NCBI RefSeq assembly: GCF_003048595.2
Contig: NZ_CP049270.1
Coordinates: forward strand, 620,001-684,000
DNA length: 64,000 bases
DNA from: Campylobacter concisus
Lineage (GTDB): Bacteria; Campylobacterota; Campylobacteria; Campylobacterales; Campylobacteraceae
Direction of reading: 5' to 3'
Made by a program: the position numbers and the translations under genes. Of the stretch, positions 8,913-20,156 are shown piece after piece. Each line of letters opens with the position of its first letter. The first letter of the stretch is position 1. The notes under the pieces were generated by a model. That model was not told the origin of the DNA, ran no database searches, and saw only the letters and a list, made by a program, of their open reading frames with translations.

Positions 8913-9918
8913 AATACGCCTAAATAAAGCTTCATATATCCATAACCTCACTCAAATTTGTACTAAAGCTGGTGGCAAAGAGAAAGTAATAGTTGTATTA
9001 AAAGACAATGCTTATGGTCATGGCGCAAGGCTTATTGCAAATGAAGCTAAAAAATTTGGCATAGAAATTTGTGCTGTAAAAAGTGAGTTTGAGGCAGATG
9101 AAATTTCTGACATATTTGAAAATATTCTCATTCTCTCACATATCCCAACCGGAAATGAAAGTAGTAAATTTATCTATGCGATAAATGACATAGAGGCGCT
9201 TTTAAAGATAAAAGGTGGCTCAAAAATCAACCTTGCAATCGACACTGGTATGCATAGAAATGGGCTTGATATTAGCGAGCTTGATTACGCCTTTGAAATT
9301 TTAACAAGAAGGAATTTGGAGCTTCTTGGAGCTTATACTCATTTTCGTGCAAGTGATGAGCTAAATGCTGATTATTTCGTGCAAAGAGAAAATTTTAGGG
9401 CAGCAAAAGAGAAAATTTTGGCTCTTTGCGATGAGTTTGGTATAAAAAAACCGATCTTTCACTCTCACAACTCAGCTGCGCTTGAAAGAGCAAGCAAAAT
9501 CGATGATGATATGGTGCGTGTTGGCATCGCTCAGTATGGATACACTCAGTTTGGTGATAGTTTGGACTTAAAGCCAGTACTTTCACTATGGGCAAAAAGA
9601 GTTAGCAGGCGTATTTTAAAAAGTGGTCAAGGTGTTGGATATGGTGCTAAATTTAGTGCAAAAGAAGATATAAAAGTAGCTACTTATGATCTTGGATATG
9701 GTGATGGATTGCTAAGATACAATGGATGTGGCGAACTAAGACTTGCTAATAATGAGCCAATATTAGGCAAAATTTCAATGGATAGCTTTAGCTGCAAAGA
9801 TAGCGGCGAATGTGTCTGTGTCTTTGAGGATGCAAATATTTGGGCGAAATTTTTTGATACGATAAATTATGATATTTTAGTAAAGCTCTCGCCAAACATC
9901 ACTAGGAAATTTATATAA
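8905..9918 (+). CDS. alr: alanine racemase
   Basis: This PLP enzyme interconverts L- and D-alanine, supplying D-Ala for peptidoglycan. The 337-residue protein has the PLP lysine Lys33 in VVLKDNAYGHG and the second catalytic region GVGYGAKFSA near residue 246. A late substrate-site motif, GKISMDSF, also matches the family. It is slightly shorter than the usual ~360 residues, as in other Campylobacter. It starts inside the preceding small gene and is followed 9 nt later by a small exported protein. Confidence 0.96.
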   Translation: MSEIRLNKASYIHNLTQICTKAGGKEKVIVVLKDNAYGHGARLIANEAKKFGIEICAVKSEFEADEISDIFENILILSHIPTGNESSKFIYAINDIEALLKIKGGSKINLAIDTGMHRNGLDISELDYAFEILTRRNLELLGAYTHFRASDELNADYFVQRENFRAAKEKILALCDEFGIKKPIFHSHNSAALERASKIDDDMVRVGIAQYGYTQFGDSLDLKPVLSLWAKRVSRRILKSGQGVGYGAKFSAKEDIKVATYDLGYGDGLLRYNGCGELRLANNEPILGKISMDSFSCKDSGECVCVFEDANIWAKFFDTINYDILVKLSPNITRKFI

Positions 9919-9927
9919 AGGTAATAT

Positions 9928-10359
9928 GTGAAAAAGATCGTTTTATTAGCTTTTGCTAGCCTTGCTTTTGGTGTGCAAGAGAGTGAGTTTAAAATTTATG
10001 AGCAGATATTAAATCAGCTTGATACTAAGCAGATCCCAGCTTTTGTCGTCCAAACTACAAAGCCAAATTTGCCAAGCAGAGTCGATGAGATGATTACGCT
10101 AAAAGATGTGAGTAGCAGCGGGCTAAACATACATGGCGAGTTTGTTTTAAACGAGACTAAGACAAAGAAGATAAAAGGCTACAACAAAGCTCAAATTTTA
10201 GCTTTAAAAGATGAGTTTTATAAAAACGGAAAAGATGCGCTTTGCAATTCAGGTATGGCTAGAGCTGTGCTAAATCGTGGCATCACGCTAAGTGGTAGTT
10301 ACGGCTTTGAAGGCAGGCATTTTTTTGATATAAATTTGGATAAAAGTAGTTGCGAGTAG
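9928..10359 (+). CDS. unknown exported protein downstream of alr
   Basis: The 143-residue protein starts with GTG and has a signal peptide (KKIVLLAFASLAFG). The mature part contains two cysteines (ALCNSGMARAVLNRG and the C-terminal KSSCE) that could form a disulfide. No known family is recognised. It overlaps the next gene by 10 nt, and both encode small exported proteins, so they probably act together. Confidence 0.75.
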   Translation: MKKIVLLAFASLAFGVQESEFKIYEQILNQLDTKQIPAFVVQTTKPNLPSRVDEMITLKDVSSSGLNIHGEFVLNETKTKKIKGYNKAQILALKDEFYKNGKDALCNSGMARAVLNRGITLSGSYGFEGRHFFDINLDKSSCE

Positions 10360-10751
10360 TCATTTTTTTACTGTTTTTTTACTCGCTTGCCCTGGCTCTT
10401 ACGCCAGATATGGCAGCGAAAAATCATGCAACTTACTACAAAAAAAAGCTTCCATTTATCTGCACACCAACACTTATACTAAACGATATCCTAAATGTCG
10501 GCGATACGCTCGTTTATAGATATGCCATCAAACACGCAAGAAAACAAGAGATCAAAAGGCTTGAAGAGAAAGAGCTTTTGGAATTTATCGAAGCTATCAA
10601 AAAGGAAAATTTACGAACCGCTTGCAAAGATAAAGAAATCTTAAATATGCTGAGTATAGGTGTTACCTTGGACGAGCTTTTTTATTCAGAAAATGGTGAG
10701 CTGATCTTTGAGTACACTATAGAAGATCGCGACTGCAAGAAATTGCAGTGA
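10350..10751 (+). CDS. unknown small exported protein, second of a pair
   Basis: The 133-residue protein has an apparent TTG start inside the previous gene and a signal peptide (VVIFLLFFYSLALA). The mature part has Cys residues in FICTPT, RTACKD and DRDCKK. It is mostly helical and charged in the middle (RKQEIKRLEEKELLEFIEA). I recognise no family. The 10-nt overlap and similar architecture tie it to the preceding gene. A hairpin follows immediately at the stop. Confidence 0.72.
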   Translation: MRVVIFLLFFYSLALALTPDMAAKNHATYYKKKLPFICTPTLILNDILNVGDTLVYRYAIKHARKQEIKRLEEKELLEFIEAIKKENLRTACKDKEILNMLSIGVTLDELFYSENGELIFEYTIEDRDCKKLQ

Positions 10752-10776
10752 AATTTGGAATTAAATTTCGGTTTTT
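10750..10776 (+). terminator. terminator after the alr-linked genes
   Basis: GAAATTT at 10750-10756 pairs with AAATTTC at 10763-10769 around a 6-nt loop, followed by GGTTTTTT. The stem begins at the stop codon of the preceding gene. Confidence 0.6.
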
Positions 10777-10830
10777 TGGTTACAAATTTGATCCTTTACA
10801 ATTTTAAAATTCTATTTACTCACAAGAATC

Positions 10831-10879
10831 GACTACTAAAATTTGATTTCGCTTGCTGATTGTCTCAAATTTTAGAGTC
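10831..10879. repeat. inverted repeat (hairpin) in gene-free region
   Basis: GACTACTAAAATTTGA at 10831-10846 and TCAAATTTTAGAGTC at 10865-10879 are inverted copies differing by one bulged A, giving a 15-bp stem with an 18-nt loop. Confidence 0.65.
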
Positions 10880-10910
10880 GCGATATACTCACTCGTAAAT
10901 TACAAAATTT
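10867..10910 (+). repeat. imperfect intergenic repeat, copy 1
   Basis: The core AGTCGCGATATACTCACTC matches AGTCGTTATATACTCGCTC of the second copy at 11216, flanked in both by A/T-rich AAATTT blocks. Its 5' part is also the right arm of the hairpin at 10831-10879. Confidence 0.55.
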
Positions 10911-11215
10911 GCCATGGTCTTTTAATCGCATTCAGTACATTAGTAAGTTTGCATGCCCCTTGAGAGTGTCAGGGGTAGAGTGATTATTAAGGGGGAAGAG
11001 AGTTCTTTTGCTTCGCGAGCTCACAACTGCAAGCAGACCGTAATTCAGGCTTCTTCCTTCTAGCAATAGAATTTATATTTATGTTGTGTAATTACAAGCT
11101 TGCAAAGTATAATTCAAGTTTCCTTTTTCTTGAACAAACAAATTTGTAAATTTTGAAATCTTATTCATTTGTCTTAGCAGACTATTAAACTTAATTCTCA
11201 TGGATACTTGCCACT

Positions 11216-11259
11216 AAATTTATAGTCGTTATATACTCGCTCATAAAATTTAAAATTTC
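11216..11259 (+). repeat. imperfect intergenic repeat, copy 2
   Basis: This is the second copy of the sequence at 10867-10910, in the same orientation about 350 bp away, with core AGTCGTTATATACTCGCTC. Confidence 0.55.
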
Positions 11260-11338
11260 TTGAAAATGTCTATATTTAAAGCCAAAAAAAGATGGTAAAA
11301 AGAAGAAGTTTAGCCCAAATTTTACTAGAACTAAATTT

Positions 11339-12205
11339 TTACATGCCTCTTTTTATCTCTTGTTTAAGTCTTTCAAGCTCAGCGATCCTGTCGCTTGTGC
11401 TTGGATGCGTTCTAAAAAGCACGCTAAGCTTGTCGGTAAGCGAACCAAATGGATTTACAATAAACATATGAGCACTTTGTTCACTTGCGTTTTGCATGAC
11501 GTAAGAATTTGAGTAGTTTTCAAGCTTGGTTAGTGCGCTTGCAAGCCACTCTGGATGCCCAGTTAGCAGTGCTGCGCCCTTGTCGGCCTTGTACTCGCGC
11601 TCCCTTGAGATTGCCATTTGTACGATAGTGGCAGCTATTGGCATTACGACCGCTATGATTAGCATAACTATGCCATTACTATTTCGCTGTGAGTTTTGAT
11701 TTTGACCGGCTATGGTACCTATTTTGGCAAAATTTGCGACCATTGCTATTGCGCCAGCTAGTATGGCTGCGACTGAGCCAGTTAGTATGTCGTAGTGCCT
11801 TACGTGGCTTAGTTCATGAGCCAACACACCTTCGATCTCGTTTTCGTTTAAAATTTTTAAAAGCCCTTCAGTTACTGCTACGGCCGCATGGCTTGGATTT
11901 CTGCCTGTAGCAAAGGCGTTTGGTACTTGCTCTGGGATAATATAGATTTTTGGCATCGGCAAATTCGCCTTTTGCGTGAGGCGAGAGACGATCTCGTAAA
12001 GGCCGTGAGCGTTGCTTTCGTTAACAGGGATGGCGTTATATCTTTTGAGCACCAGCTTGTCGCTAAAAAAGTATGAAAAAATGTTTGTACCAGTCGCTAT
12101 CAAAAAGGCGATCATCATGCCATGCTCACCGCCAATATATCCGCCAACAGCGATAAAAATCAGCATTAAAGTAACCATTAAAAAAGCAGTTTTAAAAATT
12201 TCCAT
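11339..12205 (-). CDS. htpX: HtpX-type membrane zinc metalloprotease (M48)
   Basis: HtpX is an inner-membrane protease that degrades damaged membrane proteins. The 288-residue protein has two N-terminal hydrophobic segments (residues 5-25 and 30-48). The zinc site is HELSH (His130, Glu131, His134) with the third-ligand region SREREYKADKGAALLTG, and two more membrane segments lie around residues 145-200. It is the last gene of a minus-strand group. The upstream gene is 8 nt away, so cotranscription is likely. Confidence 0.93.
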   Translation of the reverse strand: MEIFKTAFLMVTLMLIFIAVGGYIGGEHGMMIAFLIATGTNIFSYFFSDKLVLKRYNAIPVNESNAHGLYEIVSRLTQKANLPMPKIYIIPEQVPNAFATGRNPSHAAVAVTEGLLKILNENEIEGVLAHELSHVRHYDILTGSVAAILAGAIAMVANFAKIGTIAGQNQNSQRNSNGIVMLIIAVVMPIAATIVQMAISREREYKADKGAALLTGHPEWLASALTKLENYSNSYVMQNASEQSAHMFIVNPFGSLTDKLSVLFRTHPSTSDRIAELERLKQEIKRGM

Positions 12206-12213
12206 TTCTTTCC

Positions 12214-12579
12214 TTATTGTTTTATGGCGTTTGGCAAGATCGCAGCGTCTATGTTAAATTTTGCAAGTTGTGTCAGCTCGATTTCATCTTTTATCAAAAC
12301 AGCTATAAGCGCGTCAAATAAATAACTCTCAGCAATCTTTGCTAAATCTTTTGCAATGTCAATATCGGCAATAATAAATTTTGCTCCAGCGGCGTTTGCG
12401 ACTATCGCTTCGTTTAAATTTTCTGCAAAAACGCTAAAGCTAGCACCAAGACTTAACGCTTTTTTTATCAAATTTCTATCAAATTTAAAGAGATTTTGCC
12501 TACCACTTAGCACGTCTGCCTCGCTCTTGCAAAGAAACAGTGGCTCAAATTTGATCAGTTCATCACCTAAAATTTTCAT
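12214..12579 (-). CDS. conserved hypothetical protein upstream of htpX
   Basis: A 121-residue, probably cytoplasmic protein with alternating helices and strands (GASFSVFAENLNEAIVANAAGA, FIIADIDIAKDLAKIA), suggesting a small alpha/beta fold. It has no signal or membrane segment. It overlaps the upstream 64-residue gene by 4 nt and lies 8 nt before htpX. No family is recognised and I assign no function. Confidence 0.7.
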   Translation of the reverse strand: MKILGDELIKFEPLFLCKSEADVLSGRQNLFKFDRNLIKKALSLGASFSVFAENLNEAIVANAAGAKFIIADIDIAKDLAKIAESYLFDALIAVLIKDEIELTQLAKFNIDAAILPNAIKQ

Positions 12580-12770
12580 CTCTCACTCTTTATGCACTCT
12601 TTGCAGATGTATTTTCCATCTCGTAGCACCATTTGGTCAATGTCTGTAAAGACACCGCATTTGCTGCACTCTTCGAAGTTGCTGCTGCTTACCTTGTCAC
12701 TATTTTTTCTATTTTTAAAAAATATAATGTAAATCGCAACTAAAATCGCCGCAAAAAGCAAGTATTTCAA
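12576..12770 (-). CDS. small membrane protein with zinc-ribbon-like cysteines (PP0621-like)
   Basis: The 64-residue protein has one N-terminal membrane segment (residues 3-18). A short linker follows, then two cysteine pairs, CSKCGVF and CKECIKSER, spaced as in a small zinc ribbon. This resembles the PP0621 family of uncharacterised proteins. It overlaps rsmG by 4 nt and the next gene by 4 nt, so it is part of the ribA-rsmG-htpX operon. Function unknown. Confidence 0.78.
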   Translation of the reverse strand: MKYLLFAAILVAIYIIFFKNRKNSDKVSSSNFEECSKCGVFTDIDQMVLRDGKYICKECIKSER

Positions 12771-13336
12771 TGTTTTTCTCCATGGTTTTTTAGATTAAAA
12801 AATATGTAGTTTCTATTTTTTTCATTATAAATTTGCGCGTTGATGCCTGAAATTTCATCCATGACGCTTGAGCCCTTGTAGATGAGAAATTTAGTGCTCT
12901 CATCATAAAATCCCTCACAAATTTTTATAAGCTCTTTTGTCTTACTAAGCGCCCTTGAGGTGATGAGATCAGCCGTAAATTTATCTGCAAGCTCGATCTT
13001 TTGGCTATGAACTTCTAAATTTTGCAAGCCAAGCTCGATCTTAGCGTAGCTTAGAAATGATGACTTTTTGACTATCGGCTCAAAAAGGTGCCATTTCGTT
13101 TGTGGCATTGCGAGTGCTAAAAATATCGCTGGAAAGCCAGCCCCACTTCCAACATCGATCGCAGTTTTGGCACTTAGATCAAAAATTTCAAGTGGCCTAA
13201 TGCTATCAAACACCTGCTCGCTTATATCTTTATAGTTGCTTAAACTATGAACTCGGTTAAATTTAGCAAAAATTTGAGCGTAAGCCTTTACTTTTTCGTC
13301 AAACATAGCTAGCAAACAAAACTCATTTTTCATCAC
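12767..13336 (-). CDS. rsmG: 16S rRNA m7G527 methyltransferase RsmG (GidB)
   Basis: RsmG methylates N7 of G527 in 16S rRNA using S-adenosylmethionine; its loss gives low-level streptomycin resistance. The 189-residue protein has the SAM-binding motif [14 protein letters not shown] (about residues 61-74) and the family segments HSLSNYKD and LITSRALS. It overlaps ribA upstream by 4 nt. The ribA-rsmG adjacency is also found in C. jejuni. Confidence 0.95.
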   Translation of the reverse strand: MMKNEFCLLAMFDEKVKAYAQIFAKFNRVHSLSNYKDISEQVFDSIRPLEIFDLSAKTAIDVGSGAGFPAIFLALAMPQTKWHLFEPIVKKSSFLSYAKIELGLQNLEVHSQKIELADKFTADLITSRALSKTKELIKICEGFYDESTKFLIYKGSSVMDEISGINAQIYNEKNRNYIFFNLKNHGEKH

Positions 13337-13896
13337 AGGATGTGTCCCATTTGCTCTTTTTTTACTTTCAAGTAGCCTTCGTTAAATTTGTTTGGTTTTA
13401 TGATAATAGGCACGCGTTTTACGATCTTTACTGAGCTTAGTCCGTGAAGTTTTAAAGGGTTATTTGTGAGTAAATTTACCTCTTTTATGCCGTAGTGATT
13501 TAGGATAAAATCAACCACTTCGTAAGTCCTCTCATCAGCCTTAAAACCTAGCTGGTGGTTGGCTTCAATGGTATCAAAGCCTTTATCTTGTAGGCTGTAA
13601 GCGTTTATCTTGTTTAAAAGCCCGATATTTCTGCCCTCTTGACGCAGGTAGATGACCATGCCGCCATTTTCTTCGATATATTTTAGGCTCGCTTCAAGTT
13701 GGTCGCGACAGTCGCACTTTAGGCTCCCGATCGCATCTCCAGTTAGGCATTCGGAGTGAATTCTAAGATTTACCACCTCGCTTAAAGGCTCTTTGTAGAT
13801 CACGAGGTGCTCTTTTGCCCCTTCTTTGAAGGCTTGAACCTTATAAGTGCCAAATCTTGAAGGTAGATTTGCCGCATTTGAAATTTCTATTTTCAT
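13333..13896 (-). CDS. ribA: GTP cyclohydrolase II
   Basis: RibA opens the GTP ring in the first step of riboflavin synthesis. The 187-residue protein has the zinc ligands Cys50, Cys61 and Cys63 in [14 protein letters not shown], the catalytic segment [14 protein letters not shown], and the C-terminal LLTNNPLKL. It is a stand-alone RibA with no DHBP synthase fusion. It is the first gene of the minus-strand operon. The 68-bp gap to hemB must hold two divergent promoters. Confidence 0.95.
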   Translation of the reverse strand: MKIEISNAANLPSRFGTYKVQAFKEGAKEHLVIYKEPLSEVVNLRIHSECLTGDAIGSLKCDCRDQLEASLKYIEENGGMVIYLRQEGRNIGLLNKINAYSLQDKGFDTIEANHQLGFKADERTYEVVDFILNHYGIKEVNLLTNNPLKLHGLSSVKIVKRVPIIIKPNKFNEGYLKVKKEQMGHIL

Positions 13897-13964
13897 TTTA
13901 AATTTACTCCAACTGTGCTAAACTAGCTAAAAATCACGCATTTTAACAAAGAAAAGGCAAAAAT

Positions 13965-14936
13965 ATGTTTAAACGTTTTAGAAGATTAAGAATAAATCCA
14001 GCTTTGAGAGACATGGTGCGAGAGACTAGCCTTAGCGTAAATGACTTCATTTATCCGCTCTTTGTGGTCGAAGGTAAAAACATTAAAAACGAAATTTCTT
14101 CGATGCCAGGCGTTTATCAAATGAGTATTGATGAAATTTTAAAAGAGTGTGAGGAGATAGTAAATTTGGGCATAAAATCGATCATTTTATTTGGCATACC
14201 AAGCCTAAAAGATAGCGTTGGCAGTGACGCACTAAGTAATGACGGTATTATCGCAACTGCGCTTAGAGCCATAAAAGATAAATTTCCAAATTTGGTAGTC
14301 GTCACTGATCTTTGCTTTTGCGAATATACAGACCACGGCCACTGCGGCATAATCGACCACGTACATAACACCATCGACAACGACGCAACGCTTGAAATTT
14401 CAGCTAAACAAGCCTTGATACACGCTAAAAATGGCTCTGATATGATCGCACCAAGCGGTATGATGGATGGCATCATCGCAACGCTAAGAGAGACGCTTGA
14501 TAGCAATGGCTTTGAGAATTTGCCAGTGATGGCATACTCGACTAAATTTGCTTCAGCATACTACGGACCATTTCGCGATGTGGCACAAAGCGCACCAAGC
14601 TTTGGCGATAGAAAGAGCTACCAAATGGACAGCGCAAACCGCCTAGAGGCGATCAACGAGAGCTTGCAAGACGAGGCACAAGGCGCTGATATCTTGATGG
14701 TAAAGCCAGCACTTGCCTATCTTGACGTCGTTAGAGAGCTTAGAAATTTAACACTTCTGCCTATCTGCGTCTATAACGTAAGCGGCGAGTACGCACTGCT
14801 AAAAGCTGGCGCAAAAGCTGGCATCATTGACTACGAGCGCGTTATGATGGAGACATTAATCGGCTTTAAAAGAGCAGGGGCAAATTTGATCATCACATAT
14901 CATGCAAAAGAAGCAGCCAAAATTTTAAGGGGCTAA
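13965..14936 (+). CDS. hemB: delta-aminolevulinic acid dehydratase (porphobilinogen synthase)
   Basis: HemB condenses two 5-aminolevulinate molecules to porphobilinogen in haem synthesis. The 323-residue protein has the zinc-type cysteines 117, 119 and 127 ([14 protein letters not shown]) and two active-site lysines, Lys194 (YSTKFAS) and Lys247 (DILMVKPAL). It is followed one base later by argF. Together with hemN downstream it makes this a partial haem-synthesis locus. Confidence 0.97.
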   Translation: MFKRFRRLRINPALRDMVRETSLSVNDFIYPLFVVEGKNIKNEISSMPGVYQMSIDEILKECEEIVNLGIKSIILFGIPSLKDSVGSDALSNDGIIATALRAIKDKFPNLVVVTDLCFCEYTDHGHCGIIDHVHNTIDNDATLEISAKQALIHAKNGSDMIAPSGMMDGIIATLRETLDSNGFENLPVMAYSTKFASAYYGPFRDVAQSAPSFGDRKSYQMDSANRLEAINESLQDEAQGADILMVKPALAYLDVVRELRNLTLLPICVYNVSGEYALLKAGAKAGIIDYERVMMETLIGFKRAGANLIITYHAKEAAKILRG

Positions 14937-14937
14937 G

Positions 14938-17691
<2,754 letters not shown>

Positions 17692-17743
17692 AAATTATTT
17701 TTTTGTCATAAGATATTTAAAATGCATTTAATATTTCTTGGTG

Positions 17744-17749
17744 TATAAT
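17744..17749 (+). promoter_or_regulatory. likely promoter of the Lap secretion cassette
   Basis: TATAAT lies 60 nt before the tolC-like start in the only sizeable gap upstream of the cassette (17692-17808). No -35 consensus is evident, as is usual for Campylobacter sigma-70 promoters. Confidence 0.55.
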
Positions 17750-17808
17750 TCGTGTCAAAATTTAAGTATAGACTTAATAATAAAAATAAGGTAAAAGGAT
17801 CTTAGTTT

Positions 17809-19479
17809 ATGAAAAAGATGTTAGCAATTAGTGCTTTGGCAGCAACTGTACTGTCAGCTCAAGATGCTCCTTATAGGATTTTTCTAGCTTCATTTGCACA
17901 AGATGATAATCAGGCTAGAATCGACAGTGCTATTAATAAAGTCAATAGCAAAATCTCTGACAGCAGACTAACTACAGGTATCTATGAGGTTGGTGGACGA
18001 AAATTTTTATATGTTGACACAACTCCAGTCTCTGAGGATGAAGCTAATAGTCTATTAGTTAAAGTTCAAAACGAATCAGGCTATAAGGATGCTTTAATGA
18101 GACCAAAAGCACCTGTAGCTGATACTCAAACAACAAAAAAATCTAATATAGAACAAGCTATATCAACTGAAGTAAAACCAGTAGCACAAGTTGATGATGG
18201 AGTTTTGACTTTAGATCAAGTTATAAAGACTATTTTAAATGAAAATCCAAGTTTAAAAGCTACAGAATTTAACTATCTACAAGTTGGTAAAGATCTAAAA
18301 ATAGCAAAGAATGCCTATTATCCAACACTTGACGCTGCTGCTAGAGTGGGATATGAGAAAAAACGCCTTGATGATGGAGTTTCTACAAGAAGAGGAGATG
18401 GAAGAATTTCTGGTACATCTCTAACCTTGGTTGAAAATTTATACAATGGTGGTGCTGATAAAAATAGAATAAATTCTCAAAGTGCAAGACTTGATTCAGC
18501 TGCTTATTCAGTAGCACAAGCTGCAGATAGACTTACATTAAATGCTGCAAATGCTTACTTGCAAGTTCTTCAAACTAAGAAAATTTTAGACATTGAAGAA
18601 GAAAACGTAAAGAGTCATGAGGAAATTTATAGCCAAATTAAAGATAGAGCAAGATCAGGTTATGGCGTAGCTTCTGAAGAGAGACAAGCTGGATCACGCT
18701 ATACTTTAGCTCAATCAAACTATACAGCTGCTAAAAATAACTATGAAGATGCACTTTCTACATTTGAGAAATTATATGGAAAAAAAGTTGCAGCTAAAAA
18801 TTTAGTAATGCCTGAGTTTAGCCTTCCTTTGCCTAGCACAAAAGAAGCTGTTTACAACAAAGCAATTCTTTGCAACCCATCACTTTTAGTTCAAAAATCA
18901 AATATTGCTATGGCAGAGTCAGTTGTAAAAGAGAAAAATGCGCCATTCTTACCAAAATTAGATCTTGTTGTATCTGGTGCATATGATCATTCAAATGTTT
19001 TATATGACAATTATGAAGAACAAACGTTTGACGCACTTTTAAGACTAAACTATAATCTTTACAATAAAGGTAATGATAAACTAGATAAAGAAAAAAGCCA
19101 ACTTGCCGTTCAACAAGAGCAACAAACTTTGGATAATCTTGTAAGGGAGCTCAAAGAATCTTTGGAATTTTCATGGCAAAATTATGTTCTTAACCAAGAA
19201 AAAATGGGATACTTAAATCAACACGTTGAATATGCTAAAGCTACACTTGATGCTTATCAGGATGAATTTAGAATCGGTCGTCGTGATCTTATAAACTTGC
19301 TTGATGCTGAAAATGAATATAACTCTGCATTAAAAGAGATCGCTACAACCGAGACAGCACTATCTTATGCAAAATACAGACTATTAGATAATATGGGAAT
19401 GATCTCAGATAGCTTTGAACCAGGTTTTGCAAAAAGATACATTCAAGGTGCTTGCAGCATTCAAAACGATTTAAGATAA
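17809..19479 (+). CDS. TolC-family outer membrane protein of a type I secretion system, with SPOR-like N-terminal extension
   Basis: TolC-type proteins form the outer-membrane tunnel of type I exporters. The 556-residue precursor has a signal peptide (residues 1-17). Residues 20-100 resemble a SPOR-type domain (YRIFLASF, then GRKFLYVDT). A linker follows, then the TolC repeat region from about residue 130 (LTLDQVIKTILNENPSLKA) to the end, with paired coiled-coil helices and the family segment GRRDLINLLDAENEYNSAL. It is the LapE/AggA counterpart in this cassette. lapG follows 14 nt later. Confidence 0.9.
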   Translation: MKKMLAISALAATVLSAQDAPYRIFLASFAQDDNQARIDSAINKVNSKISDSRLTTGIYEVGGRKFLYVDTTPVSEDEANSLLVKVQNESGYKDALMRPKAPVADTQTTKKSNIEQAISTEVKPVAQVDDGVLTLDQVIKTILNENPSLKATEFNYLQVGKDLKIAKNAYYPTLDAAARVGYEKKRLDDGVSTRRGDGRISGTSLTLVENLYNGGADKNRINSQSARLDSAAYSVAQAADRLTLNAANAYLQVLQTKKILDIEEENVKSHEEIYSQIKDRARSGYGVASEERQAGSRYTLAQSNYTAAKNNYEDALSTFEKLYGKKVAAKNLVMPEFSLPLPSTKEAVYNKAILCNPSLLVQKSNIAMAESVVKEKNAPFLPKLDLVVSGAYDHSNVLYDNYEEQTFDALLRLNYNLYNKGNDKLDKEKSQLAVQQEQQTLDNLVRELKESLEFSWQNYVLNQEKMGYLNQHVEYAKATLDAYQDEFRIGRRDLINLLDAENEYNSALKEIATTETALSYAKYRLLDNMGMISDSFEPGFAKRYIQGACSIQNDLR

Positions 19480-19493
19480 AGATGTAAAAAGTA

Positions 19494-20156
19494 ATGACCA
19501 TGAGGGTCAAGATAAATTTTTGGACGCTTATTGTAAGCGTCTTTTTTTTATTATTAGCAAGTGCTATTGGAGATTTTATAAAATCAACAACTATAGCAAA
19601 GGTAGCTAAAATTTATGGAGAAGATGCAAGAAGAAGGGCTTCTGCTCTAAATTCTTTAATGACTTCATTGCAAGATGCAACTGAACAAGAGAAATTAATA
19701 AAAGTAAATGACTTTTTTAACTCTTTTAGATGGGTTGATGATATGCAGCTTTGGCACAAAAAGGATTATTGGGCTACTAGAATGGAATTTATAGGAAAAG
19801 GTGCTGGTGACTGCGAAGACTACGTTATTGCAAAATATTTTACACTAAAGCAGCTAGGAATTCCAACTCAAAAATTATACTTCACATATGTTAAAGCCTT
19901 AAGATACAATCAAGCTCATATGGTTTTAGCATACTACGATACACCAAAATCTATTCCATTAATTTTAGATAACATAAATGGTAAAATAAAAATCGCAACT
20001 CAAAGAACAGACCTTGTTCCGGTTTATAGTTTTAATGGTGATTCGCTATACTTGGCAAAACAAGAAGGTCTTGGTCAAGCAATACCAGGTGGAAATAAAA
20101 AACAAAATCCTAAGTGGATGGAACTAATAGATAGGATAGGAAAAGAGGATTTATGA
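19494..20156 (+). CDS. lapG: LapG-type periplasmic cysteine protease (transglutaminase-like)
   Basis: LapG cleaves the N-terminal retention module of large surface adhesins and so releases them from the cell. The 220-residue protein has an N-terminal membrane or signal segment (residues 10-28). The catalytic triad is Cys107 (GDCEDY), His142 (AHMVLAYY) and Asp159 (LILDNI). Asp106 and Glu108 flank the cysteine as in the calcium-binding site of known LapG proteins. The ATG at 19494 is used; a second ATG at 19500 is possible. It overlaps lapD by 4 nt, the classic lapG-lapD pair. Confidence 0.92.
   Translation: MTMRVKINFWTLIVSVFFLLLASAIGDFIKSTTIAKVAKIYGEDARRRASALNSLMTSLQDATEQEKLIKVNDFFNSFRWVDDMQLWHKKDYWATRMEFIGKGAGDCEDYVIAKYFTLKQLGIPTQKLYFTYVKALRYNQAHMVLAYYDTPKSIPLILDNINGKIKIATQRTDLVPVYSFNGDSLYLAKQEGLGQAIPGGNKKQNPKWMELIDRIGKEDL

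Larger units (their letters stand above)
10752..11338. other. 587-bp gene-free region with hairpin and degenerate repeats
   Basis: No supported open reading frame is present. It contains a 15-bp bulged hairpin (10831-10879) and two copies of an imperfect ~45-nt sequence (10867-10910 and 11216-11259). Between them lies a patch richer in G and C (about 10950-11060) with a short CCCCTTGA/TCAGGGG hairpin and a TCGCGA palindrome. The composition differs from the AT-rich gaps elsewhere. A mobile-element relic or a non-coding repeat is possible, but nothing identifies it. Confidence 0.6.

Noticed and set aside
10950-11060. rRNA or tRNA fragment in the GC-richer intergenic patch
   Set aside because: No rRNA signature or cloverleaf could be formed; only a short hairpin and a palindrome are visible.
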